Assembly (NCBI GenBank): GCA_002725475.1
Contig: PBPH01000005.1
Coordinates: forward strand, 4,314 to 17,113
Origin: Methanobacteriota archaeon
GTDB lineage: Archaea > Thermoplasmatota > Poseidoniia > Poseidoniales > Thalassarchaeaceae
DNA: 12,800 nt
Direction of reading: 5' to 3'
How positions within the stretch are numbered: position 1 is the stretch's first letter; every line of letters begins with the position of its first letter. Shown here one piece after another: positions 1 through 7,455 of the stretch. Under the pieces are notes generated by a model. It was given only the letters and a program-made list of their open reading frames with translations. It ran no database searches and had not been told where the DNA came from. The translations under genes and the position numbers were made by a program.

Positions 1-825
1 TCACCACCCCCAATGGGTATGATGTATGAGTGGATTTATCTCAAAGGAAAAGGAGCAATGGCTAGTAGCAAAGGAAACACTGTTAGTGGGAGAGAATTTC
101 TTGATATCGTGCCCCCAGAAATTATGCGCTTTTTGATTGCTAGAGTAAAACCTAGCAAACACATCGATTTTGACCCAGGGGAGGGTTTGATTTCACTTGC
201 TGATGAATATGAGAGGCTCGAACAGAAATATCATAAAGAATTGGTAGGAATTGAACATAAAAAGATTGACGAAAGTAGTCGCAAAGAACAGCAATTAATG
301 GATGAAGCAAGAAAATTTGAGTTGGCTCAGGGTTTGAGAAAGGGTACAAAACATAGTGAGGGTTTGGGTATTTCTTTTAGTCATCTATCAACTCTTTGTC
401 AAATTAAATCAAATCAAAAAGATCTTTTGAATTCCCTATCTAGAAGTCATGAAATTAATTTAGATAATCCTGACAAACGTCTTTTGGATCGTGTTGAGAG
501 AATGAGGAACTGGATTGATTCGGATTGGTTTCCGGATAATGCTAGGATTGAATTGGCTAAATCAATAGATTCTGCTAATTTTAACGATGCTCAAATTGCT
601 TTACTCAATAATTTCTCATCATTTGGAAACACAATTAAATGGAATGAAGGAAATATACAAGAAGCAATCAAAAAAGCAATCTCTGAATCTGAATTATCAC
701 CACGTGAAGCCTTTAATACACTATATCAAAGTCTCCTGAATAGGGATAAAGGACCTAAATTAGCACCCTTATTAGTTGAGTTGGGTCAAGAGGATGTAAT
801 TGCTCTTCTCGGAAGTCTAAACTAG
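1..825 (+). CDS. lysS: Lysyl-tRNA synthetase, class I (3' part, 5' end outside window)
   Basis: This enzyme charges tRNA-Lys with lysine in the cytoplasm, using ATP. Only the C-terminal 274 residues are present. The reading frame is open from base 1, so the ATG at 13 is internal and not the start. The segment opens with the end of the Rossmann catalytic domain (PPPMGMMYEW). The class I KMSKS-type loop follows at about residues 19-26 as AMASSKGN, with the second lysine and the SKGN core kept, then a VPPEIMRFLIARVKPSKHIDFDPG stretch that is typical of class I LysRS of archaea. The remaining residues are the mostly helical anticodon-binding C-terminal region. About 250 residues after the loop matches the usual family size, so the 3' end looks intact, stopping at TAG (823-825). 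The part from about 200 to 800 is strikingly AT-rich compared with genes at the right end. Alternative identities such as class I CysRS or GluRS do not fit the residues after the loop. Confidence 0.95.
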   Translation, partial: SPPPMGMMYEWIYLKGKGAMASSKGNTVSGREFLDIVPPEIMRFLIARVKPSKHIDFDPGEGLISLADEYERLEQKYHKELVGIEHKKIDESSRKEQQLMDEARKFELAQGLRKGTKHSEGLGISFSHLSTLCQIKSNQKDLLNSLSRSHEINLDNPDKRLLDRVERMRNWIDSDWFPDNARIELAKSIDSANFNDAQIALLNNFSSFGNTIKWNEGNIQEAIKKAISESELSPREAFNTLYQSLLNRDKGPKLAPLLVELGQEDVIALLGSLN

Positions 826-895
826 GCCTGTAAATGGCACAAGATGGCACGAATCAACATTATGATTGAAATGGTATGGGTGTGTGAAAGGTCTG

Positions 896-2110
896 ATGCC
901 GGTCTACTGCCCCAAGTGCGAAGGCCCCAACGAAGCCACTGCAAAGTTCTGTTTACAATGTGGAAATGACTTCGAAGAAGATGGGTTAATTACCTCTACT
1001 GGCCACGATGTAAAGGCGTTAAAAGAAGCAATAAAATCCAGAGATGATTTATCGATGGCTGAGAAGTTTGACCTGATTGCAAAGGTAGAAGAGGGGCAGA
1101 ATCCAATCGAATTAGGAATTGCGGCTTCTGCTGATCAGTCTTCATCTGAAGAGACTACTACAGTTCCCGGCCCAAAAACCCCTTCAGACTCCACAAGTAC
1201 AGCATTTCACACCAACCCAGCAGCTGCAGCTGCTGTAGCACTCGTTTCCCATGAAAGCGATGCTTGGGGGATGGTAATGTCGGGCAGGGTGAAAACTACT
1301 GAACCGGTTTTCCAGCAAGCAATGAATCTAGGCATGGATGCGAGCCACCATATTCATGATATTTCACATGGCGGAATTGATGAGACGAATCTAACTAATG
1401 ATGATTTGAGGGCAATTCCGGTGCTGAAGCCACCTAAGAGATCGTTTTGCCCAAAATGTGGTTCTGATATTCTCTCCCACAGCAATCTACAATGGAAAAA
1501 ATGGAGAGACCATTCCGCAGAAGTAGTACAACTTCAAGCTCAGGCGGCCATGGAAGCTTCTCTAGTTCAAATCGCTGCACACTATGTAACAGCAATTGAT
1601 GAGTTAGAGATTGCAAACAAAGAACTGGAAGAGAAGTTAGCAAATGTTGACACAAAGGCTTTGGAAAAGAAAATCGAGCCGCAGGTTCGAAAGAAGGTTC
1701 GAGAAGAACTGGAAAAAGAGTACAAATCAAAATCTGTAGCAACCGCTGATGCTCAGCCAGCAAAAGTAACTGCGACTAGAACTGGTAAGTCAAAACCGCA
1801 AACGAAGTCAAAGCCTGGAGGAGCAGCAGGGCTCTTTGGAGGGGGACCTAAGGTTACTAAGAAATTTGAAGGCGATCCAAAGGACAAGGTGGATTGGTTC
1901 CTTGCTGAAGCATTAGACACAATATATGACCCTCACGGGACTGGTAAAGCCCTCAAACCTAAGACAATCTTGGCTCGCTCTAGTGATGGTAACGTACGGG
2001 TTCAAGATGTCGTTAGGATTTACGCTGATGAAGGCGAGGAAGGACTTAGTGAATTAGCTTGGACAAGCCCATCGACCCGCTATATCATAGAAGCATTCGA
2101 TTCTTGCTGA
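896..2110 (+). CDS. Zinc-ribbon, coiled-coil protein of unknown function
   Basis: I do not recognise the family. The 404-residue product starts with a complete zinc ribbon: Cys5, Cys8, Cys19 and Cys22 in a CxxC-x10-CxxC pattern, as in archaeal double-zinc-ribbon proteins. An acidic, Ser/Thr/Ala-rich stretch follows (about 75-125). A second CPKCG knuckle at Cys185/Cys188 has no matching second Cys pair. A long charged helix predicted as a coiled coil spans about 210-278. A Lys/Gly-rich linker (about 280-325) leads to a small C-terminal domain (about 328-404). No signal peptide or membrane segment is visible, so it is probably cytoplasmic. I chose ATG 896 because the ribbon begins four residues later, as is normal for such proteins, and a weak AAAGGT lies just upstream; a TTG at 866 would add ten residues. 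It lies 70 bases after lysS and may be cotranscribed. Binding of nucleic acid or protein is a guess. Confidence 0.85.
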   Translation: MPVYCPKCEGPNEATAKFCLQCGNDFEEDGLITSTGHDVKALKEAIKSRDDLSMAEKFDLIAKVEEGQNPIELGIAASADQSSSEETTTVPGPKTPSDSTSTAFHTNPAAAAAVALVSHESDAWGMVMSGRVKTTEPVFQQAMNLGMDASHHIHDISHGGIDETNLTNDDLRAIPVLKPPKRSFCPKCGSDILSHSNLQWKKWRDHSAEVVQLQAQAAMEASLVQIAAHYVTAIDELEIANKELEEKLANVDTKALEKKIEPQVRKKVREELEKEYKSKSVATADAQPAKVTATRTGKSKPQTKSKPGGAAGLFGGGPKVTKKFEGDPKDKVDWFLAEALDTIYDPHGTGKALKPKTILARSSDGNVRVQDVVRIYADEGEEGLSELAWTSPSTRYIIEAFDSC

Positions 2111-2122
2111 TATTAATATCAG
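2107..2122. repeat. Exact 16-base palindrome spanning both convergent stop codons
   Basis: The bases CTGATATTAATATCAG are identical to their reverse complement. The TGA stop of the zinc-ribbon gene (2108-2110) sits in the left arm and the TGA stop of carB (2119-2121 on the minus strand) sits at the mirror position in the right arm. Only 8 bases separate the two coding regions. It could be a protein-binding site or a weak bidirectional termination or pausing element. It is AT-rich with no loop bases, so a stable RNA hairpin is unlikely, and no long T tract follows on either strand. Confidence 0.6.
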
Positions 2123-5100
2123 AGATAATCGACTTGCAATAGTCTTGGCTCAGGCATCCCATCCTTCGCGGCATCTATCGCTTGAACTTCCATTCTTGCA
2201 CCAGACATCGTAGTTACGAAAGGAATGTTCAATTCTACTGCCAAACGACGCATCATATTCCCATCTAGAACTGCGCCCCCACTCTTACTAGGTGTATTTA
2301 TTACCAGATTTATTTTTCCTTGCCTCATTAAATCCAGTGCGTCAGGTGAATGATGTTCTGCAATTCGATAAACTCTTTCAACTGGAACCCCACTATTCTT
2401 CAGGGCATTTGCAGTTCCTGTTGTAGCATAAATGGTAAAACCCATTTCAGATAGGTTTCTTGCTACAGGAACTATTGATTCCTTGTCTTCATCCTTTACG
2501 GTGAGATAAACTCCACCAGAGGTTGGAACTGGTAATTCAGTAGCAAGTCTCGCTTTGAGATATGCTCTGGCTGGATTTTTATCACTACCCATTACTTCCC
2601 CAGTAGATTTCATTTCAGGGCCAGGGGCAGGGTCTAGACCTCTTAGTTTAATGAAAGGAAATACTGGTGCTTTAACACACACCAAATCGGTAGTTCTTTT
2701 GGGAATTTCAAGATCTTCTAATTTTGCTCCTATGGTCACCCTAGCAGCGATTCTAGCAAGTGGTATGCCAGTTGATTTGGCCACAAATGGGAAGGTGCGA
2801 GAGCCTCTTGGATTGACCTCCAAAACATATAATTCATTATCACATATGGCAAATTGAATATTGAAACAACCAATTATATTCAATCCAATTCCTATTCTTT
2901 CTGTCCAATCCTCGACCTTTTGAAGTATATCATCTGAAACATTCTGGGGAGGAATAAAGCAAGTAGAATCACCGGAATGAATTCCCGCTTCCTCCAAATG
3001 TTCCATTATTGCCCCAATTAGAACTTGTTGTCCATCTGAAACTGCATCCACATCTAGTTCAATAGCATGGCCAAGATATTCATCTGCTAATAATGGCTTA
3101 TCCGGAGCGATATATGCTTCAGACATATAGGCCTCCAATTGAGAATCGTTAGTCAGTATTTCCATACCCCTTCCACCAAGAACGTAAGATGGCCTAATAA
3201 GAACCGGGAATCCTATCTCTTTTACTGCACTTCTAACCTCTTCAGGAGTGCTGCCAGTTAATCCATGGGGCATTTTCAGTTTGGCTCTTTTAGCAAACGC
3301 CTCGAATCTCTCCCTATCACTAGCTTCATCAACTGCATCAGGAGATGTACCTTCAAGTCTCAGATTCAGACCCATGTCAGACAGGTGTGTATTCAAATTA
3401 TCCAGAGGCAACGCCAGATTAATTGCAGTTTGACCACCAAATTGGAGAAGTATCCCATCAGCACCTTCTCTTAGAAGAATTTCTGACACGCATTCAAGTG
3501 TCAGGGGATCGAAATAGAGTCTGTCTGATGTGTCAAAGTCAGTAGATACTGTTTCAGGATTATTATTGATTAAAATTGCTTCATGCCCGACTTCTCTAAT
3601 TGCTTGAACTGCGTGCACAGCACCATAATCAAACTCAATGCCTTGTCCTATTCTAATAGGCCCAGAACCTATAACGACCAACCTTCTAGATTCTTCTCCC
3701 TCAGCAGAAAATTTCCTTTCATGAGGTACTCTATCAATACCATTTTCGCAATTTGGCTCGTATGTCGAGTAGTAATATGGAGTAACTGCTGAAAACTCTG
3801 CAGCACAGCTATCGACCATTCTATAGACAGGATGCACGCCAAGCTTATGCCTTCTAGCCATTATATCGAATTCTGAAAATCCGTTTTTCTTAATCCGCCA
3901 TCCAGTACTTGGGTAACCTGCCATTGCATCAGAAATATGTGCATCAGTCATTCCGTTAGATTTCCAAAACCTCATCAATTCCGAACTTATTGACTCTGCG
4001 TCTCCTTTATTTCCAGCCTCAACTACAGAAAAATCAATCTTAGCCATTCTCTCAAATTGGTGAAGGAACCAACGGGTGATTGATGTAATTTCTTCAACCT
4101 TATCAACAGACCAACCTCTTCTAAATGCTTCATAGAGTGCTCCCATTCTACGATCTGTGGCAATTCTCAACCAATCTTCTAATAATTCATCGGGCAATGG
4201 TTCTGTTGCTCTATCCCCCATTCCTTCCCCTTCAGATATATCTGCCATTGTAAGAGGCCTGGGGTGTGGTTGTCCATATTCAAGAGATGCCCAAGCTTTT
4301 AGGAAGGCTTCTTGAAAAGATCTTCCAATTGCCATCACTTCCCCCGTTGATTTCATAGAGGTCCCTAAAGTTCTGTCTGCAGTTCTGAATTTGTCAAATG
4401 GCCAACGTGGTATCTTAACTACACAATAGTCTAGTGTTGGCTCAAATGCTGCAGTGGTCCCCTCTCCAGTGATTGGATTGGGTAATTCATCTAGAGTATA
4501 TCCCACTGCAATCAAAGCAGCCATCCTAGCAATAGGGTAACCTGTCGCCTTGCTAGCTAATGCTGATGAACGAGAAACCCTAGGATTTACTTCAATTACC
4601 CGATAATCCCCCGTATCCTGATTAAATGCAAACTGCACATTACATCCACCTTTGATATCGAGTCTGCGAATTAGTCGTAATGCGGCATCTCGTAACATCT
4701 GATGGTCCCGGTCAGAAAGCGTTTGCTGCGGCGCAACCACCACAGATTCGCCGGTATGAACACCCATTGGATCAATATTTTCCATTGTACAGACTATTAT
4801 GCAGTTGTCAGAAGCATCTCTCATAACTTCATATTCATGTTCTTGCCATCCTAGAATACTCTCCTCGATTAGAACTTGCCCTATTTGTGAATGGAGGATA
4901 CCTTGACTTGCTATTTCCACTAATTGGCCCTTATTCCATGCAGTCCCCCCACCAAGCCCTCCAAGAGTAAAAGCAGGCCGGACTAAAAGTGGGTACTTTC
5001 CAATTTTTTCGGCGGCATCTAATACTTCATTAATAGAATTACAAGCATGGGCTTCACAAATTGGGAGGTTTACTTCTTGACAAACTTGATTGAATAAGTC

Positions 5101-5487
5101 TCGATCTTCTGCTTCGTCAATAGAAACTAAATCACATCCGATTAATTCAACTCCTAATTTTGCAAGAGAACCATCGTGGGATAAATTCGAAGCAAGATTT
5201 AGGGCAGTCTGGCCACCCATGCCAGCCAATAGTGCATCTGGCTTCTCTATCTCAAGGATTCTACGAACTACATCTGGCAATAGAGGTTCAATGTAAATTT
5301 GGTCGGCCATCTCGGGGTCATTTTGGATTGTCGCCGGATTACTATTGACTAGAATTACTTCGTATCCATCGGCTCTGAGCGCCCTACATGCCTGTGATCC
5401 TGAGAAATCAAATTCGGCAGCCTGACCAATTTTTATTGGGCCTGAGCCTAGAATCATAATCCTTTGAATATCATTTCTCCTAGGCAT
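2119..5487 (-). CDS. carB: Carbamoyl phosphate synthase large subunit
   Basis: The synthetase subunit makes carbamoyl phosphate from bicarbonate, ammonia passed from CarA, and two ATP, for pyrimidine and arginine synthesis. The 1122-residue chain has the full two-half plan. The first half is a preATP-grasp domain (GSGPIKIGQAAEFDFSG, about 14-30) and ATP-grasp domain 1 (about 130-400, with RPAFTLGGLGGG and the metal-binding VIEVNPRVSRSSA). A connecting domain covers about 410-600. The second half (about 603-960) repeats both parts, with GSGPIRIGQGIEFDYG, RPSYVLGGRGME and LEVNPRGSRT. An MGS-like allosteric domain ends the protein (about 988-1122). It is some 50 residues longer than the 1073-residue E. 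coli enzyme and is not split, unlike in several methanogens. I chose ATG 5487 because GAGGTG lies 7 bases upstream; a TTG one codon earlier would add one residue. The start shares one base with the carA stop (TGATG), pointing to translational coupling. Confidence 0.98.
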   Translation of the reverse strand: MPRRNDIQRIMILGSGPIKIGQAAEFDFSGSQACRALRADGYEVILVNSNPATIQNDPEMADQIYIEPLLPDVVRRILEIEKPDALLAGMGGQTALNLASNLSHDGSLAKLGVELIGCDLVSIDEAEDRDLFNQVCQEVNLPICEAHACNSINEVLDAAEKIGKYPLLVRPAFTLGGLGGGTAWNKGQLVEIASQGILHSQIGQVLIEESILGWQEHEYEVMRDASDNCIIVCTMENIDPMGVHTGESVVVAPQQTLSDRDHQMLRDAALRLIRRLDIKGGCNVQFAFNQDTGDYRVIEVNPRVSRSSALASKATGYPIARMAALIAVGYTLDELPNPITGEGTTAAFEPTLDYCVVKIPRWPFDKFRTADRTLGTSMKSTGEVMAIGRSFQEAFLKAWASLEYGQPHPRPLTMADISEGEGMGDRATEPLPDELLEDWLRIATDRRMGALYEAFRRGWSVDKVEEITSITRWFLHQFERMAKIDFSVVEAGNKGDAESISSELMRFWKSNGMTDAHISDAMAGYPSTGWRIKKNGFSEFDIMARRHKLGVHPVYRMVDSCAAEFSAVTPYYYSTYEPNCENGIDRVPHERKFSAEGEESRRLVVIGSGPIRIGQGIEFDYGAVHAVQAIREVGHEAILINNNPETVSTDFDTSDRLYFDPLTLECVSEILLREGADGILLQFGGQTAINLALPLDNLNTHLSDMGLNLRLEGTSPDAVDEASDRERFEAFAKRAKLKMPHGLTGSTPEEVRSAVKEIGFPVLIRPSYVLGGRGMEILTNDSQLEAYMSEAYIAPDKPLLADEYLGHAIELDVDAVSDGQQVLIGAIMEHLEEAGIHSGDSTCFIPPQNVSDDILQKVEDWTERIGIGLNIIGCFNIQFAICDNELYVLEVNPRGSRTFPFVAKSTGIPLARIAARVTIGAKLEDLEIPKRTTDLVCVKAPVFPFIKLRGLDPAPGPEMKSTGEVMGSDKNPARAYLKARLATELPVPTSGGVYLTVKDEDKESIVPVARNLSEMGFTIYATTGTANALKNSGVPVERVYRIAEHHSPDALDLMRQGKINLVINTPSKSGGAVLDGNMMRRLAVELNIPFVTTMSGARMEVQAIDAAKDGMPEPRLLQVDYL

Positions 5488-6809
5488 CAAGAAACACCTC
5501 TTTTGGAGAGCGGTAGCCCACCATCCATCACCTTGGAAACAATTTGTGAAAAGTTGTCAAACAAAGGTGCTGCGTCATGCGGACCTGGGCACGCCTCAGG
5601 GTGATATTGGACACTGAATGCTGGACGACCCACAACATCCAAACCCTCAACAGTTCTATCATTGGCATTAACAAAGCGGACCTTGGTTTCTGCCTCTGAA
5701 AGAGCAGAAGGTGAGCCCACACTATTCCAAATTGGATGAGGCGCTAGAGGCTCCTCACCTCTTGGATTAACTGCAAAACCATGATTTTGACTGGTGATGC
5801 TCACCTTACCAGTTACCAAATCGACAACTGGCTGATTTGCTCCCCTATGCCCATAACGCAACTTGTAAGTTTCAAGACCTGTCGCTAAACCTAACAATTG
5901 GTGCCCAAGACAAATCCCCATGACAGGCATCTTCTCTTCCAACCCAGCAGCTATTGTTTCTCTAGCCATCATTGCTTTTCCAGAATGAGCAGGGTCCCCT
6001 GGACCATTTGAACAGAACAGGGCGTCAATCTGCCAATCTACAATTAATGAATCAAAACTGATGTCCGGAGGGCACCACAAAACTTCAAATCGATTGCTTA
6101 ATTGCCTCAAAATATTGTATTTAATTCCACAATCCAATGCTGCAATTCTAGGTTTCGGAATCCCATTCTCATCAATTACCCCCTCATTGATTAGGACTGC
6201 ATCGTTCCTACTCACTTCATCTACTAAATCATCTAAATCTGGAGATGTCATTACTTCTAGCCTTTTAACCATCTCTTCTTCCATCTCAATTGGGCCGAAT
6301 TGACAAAGAATCACACCGTGTTCCCTGACCCTTTTTGTTAGGGCACGAGTGTCAACTGATGAAATCCCAGGAACTCCATGTGCCAGTAAGAAATCATGTA
6401 CCGAACCTATACATTCCCTATGATCTGGAAATTCTATCCACTCCCTACAAACCACTCCACGAGGCCAGACACCTGCAGATTCTGAAGCACCTGCTGAAAT
6501 TCCATAATTACCCAAAAGTGGCCAAGTGAATGTTAGAACTTGGCCTGCAAAAGATGGGTCTGTAAGAGATTCCTGAAATCCCGTCATCCCCGTGGTAAAG
6601 ACAAGCTCCCCTTCACCGATAGTGGCTGAGCCAAATAATTCCCCTTCAAATCGGGAACCGTCTGCAAGAAGTAGTACTCCTCGGCCACTGGCAACCAAAT
6701 CATCAGGGGAAGACGAGGGAAGTAGGGTATCAGCGGCGTCAATCCCGCAAAATGGGCTCAAAACACCGGGTTGGCCTTCTCCGGGACTAAAGCCGCGTGT
6801 CGATGTCAC
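5487..6809 (-). CDS. carA: Carbamoyl phosphate synthase small subunit (glutaminase)
   Basis: This subunit hydrolyses glutamine and channels the ammonia to CarB. The 440-residue product has the CarA-specific N-terminal domain (about 44-190, with LLLADGSRFEGELFG and MTGFQESLTDPSFAGQ) and a class I glutamine amidotransferase domain (about 221-430). All the catalytic parts are visible: nucleophile Cys300 in GICLGHQ, His403 and Glu405 in QYHPEA, plus CSNGPGDP at about 266-273. The enzyme should therefore use glutamine. The start is a GTG, supported by AAGGTG five bases upstream. This start adds about 40 residues of low-similarity sequence before the usual CarA beginning at VLLLADG, so a later start cannot be fully excluded, but I see no better ribosome site there. 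carA lies 96 bases after trm56 and overlaps carB by one base, so carA and carB form one transcription unit at least. Confidence 0.98.
   Translation of the reverse strand: MTSTRGFSPGEGQPGVLSPFCGIDAADTLLPSSSPDDLVASGRGVLLLADGSRFEGELFGSATIGEGELVFTTGMTGFQESLTDPSFAGQVLTFTWPLLGNYGISAGASESAGVWPRGVVCREWIEFPDHRECIGSVHDFLLAHGVPGISSVDTRALTKRVREHGVILCQFGPIEMEEEMVKRLEVMTSPDLDDLVDEVSRNDAVLINEGVIDENGIPKPRIAALDCGIKYNILRQLSNRFEVLWCPPDISFDSLIVDWQIDALFCSNGPGDPAHSGKAMMARETIAAGLEEKMPVMGICLGHQLLGLATGLETYKLRYGHRGANQPVVDLVTGKVSITSQNHGFAVNPRGEEPLAPHPIWNSVGSPSALSEAETKVRFVNANDRTVEGLDVVGRPAFSVQYHPEACPGPHDAAPLFDNFSQIVSKVMDGGLPLSKRGVS
5495..5500 (-). promoter_or_regulatory. Shine-Dalgarno site of carB inside the carA 3' end
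   Basis: On the minus strand GAGGTG lies 7 bases before ATG 5487. It matches the archaeal 16S rRNA tail well. It decides the carB start in favour of ATG over the preceding TTG, and supports coupled translation of carA and carB. Confidence 0.75.
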
Positions 6810-6814
6810 CTTCG

Positions 6815-6820
6815 CACCTT
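6815..6820 (-). promoter_or_regulatory. Shine-Dalgarno site deciding the GTG start of carA
   Basis: AAGGTG on the minus strand lies five bases before GTG 6809. It is the best ribosome site near the carA 5' end and is the main reason to accept the N-terminally extended form. Confidence 0.6.
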
Positions 6821-6860
6821 AGAATCGTGCTTGCAATCCGTTCATAATCATTGAGACGCG

Positions 6861-6876
6861 ATTTATCATTTAATTT
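6861..6876 (-). promoter_or_regulatory. Possible TATA-like promoter element for carA
   Basis: The 96-base gap between trm56 and carA holds one strongly AT-rich stretch. Read on the minus strand it is AAATTAAATGATAAAT, some 52-67 bases before GTG 6809. With the usual archaeal spacing of about 26 bases from TATA box to start site, transcription would begin near 6838 and leave a short leader containing the Shine-Dalgarno site. The same octamer ATGATAAA recurs upstream of folP. No BRE is clear, so this is tentative. Confidence 0.3.
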
Positions 6877-6905
6877 GCGAATCGATAGGTCAAAAATTTG
6901 GAATT

Positions 6906-7436
6906 TCATTCTTCTTCGATCATATCTTTCCCTCGTTCTGAAGGGTTGATTCTTAATTTACCATCAGTGAATTCTTCTGGAGATGAGACGCCGTCATTTA
7001 ATCTCTCTAGAAATGCTGCTAAAGCAGCGATTTCACTGTGTGGTTGGTTACCCACAGCAACATTATATTGGCACATCTCATAATATTCCCTAGACACCTT
7101 AGCTCCACCAACCACTATTGCAATTGGCATATCCTTTGGAAGTTCCAAAATCGCATCTTGATAGGGCACCCCGTACATAGTGAGATGGACTGCAGTGCCA
7201 CCTTTTGCAATGAAATTACGAAGAAACCCTAGAGGGGATTGTTCGTGCCTTGCAATCATTTTACCTCCGAATCTCTCTTTAACGTCATTTAATGTGTCTA
7301 GAATTGCTTGATCATTATCGCCGCACAAAATATATTCAGAGGCTCCAAATACCCTTGCGGTAAGTCCAAGATGTGTTGACATTCTTGGATCTCTGCCAGC
7401 TCTATGGCTCAATCTGATAATTCTGATGTCGGACAT
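6906..7436 (-). CDS. trm56: tRNA (cytidine-56-2'-O)-methyltransferase, Trm56 type
   Basis: Trm56 is an archaeal SPOUT-class enzyme that puts a 2'-O-methyl group on C56 in the T loop of tRNAs, using S-adenosylmethionine. The 176-residue product matches the family from end to end. It has the N-terminal IRIIRLSHRAGRDPRMSTH block (residues 4-22), then LTARVFGA, the middle HLTMYGV block (84-90), and the C-terminal trefoil knot with IVVGGAKVSREYYE and NVAVGNQPHSEIAALA (about 107-140). The frame is open 28 codons further upstream, but ATG 7436 is the right start: the conserved block begins three residues later, the upstream part overlaps the preceding gene, and GGGTG lies four bases before it. The gene is 19 bases downstream of the membrane-protein gene, so the two are probably cotranscribed. 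A tail of about 30 residues after the knot is poorly conserved. Confidence in the family is high; the exact target base is assigned by family. Confidence 0.92.
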   Translation of the reverse strand: MSDIRIIRLSHRAGRDPRMSTHLGLTARVFGASEYILCGDNDQAILDTLNDVKERFGGKMIARHEQSPLGFLRNFIAKGGTAVHLTMYGVPYQDAILELPKDMPIAIVVGGAKVSREYYEMCQYNVAVGNQPHSEIAALAAFLERLNDGVSSPEEFTDGKLRINPSERGKDMIEEE

Positions 7437-7455
7437 GGAACACCCATCTACGTAC

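Noticed and set aside
1218..1235. Exact 18-base palindrome inside the zinc-ribbon gene
   Set aside because: It is made of alternating alanine-type codons encoding the run of Ala near residue 110, so codon use explains it better than a regulatory site.
1434..1763. Minus-strand open frame opposite the zinc-ribbon gene
   Set aside because: It lies antisense to the coiled-coil coding region, has no recognisable motif and no promoter or ribosome site.
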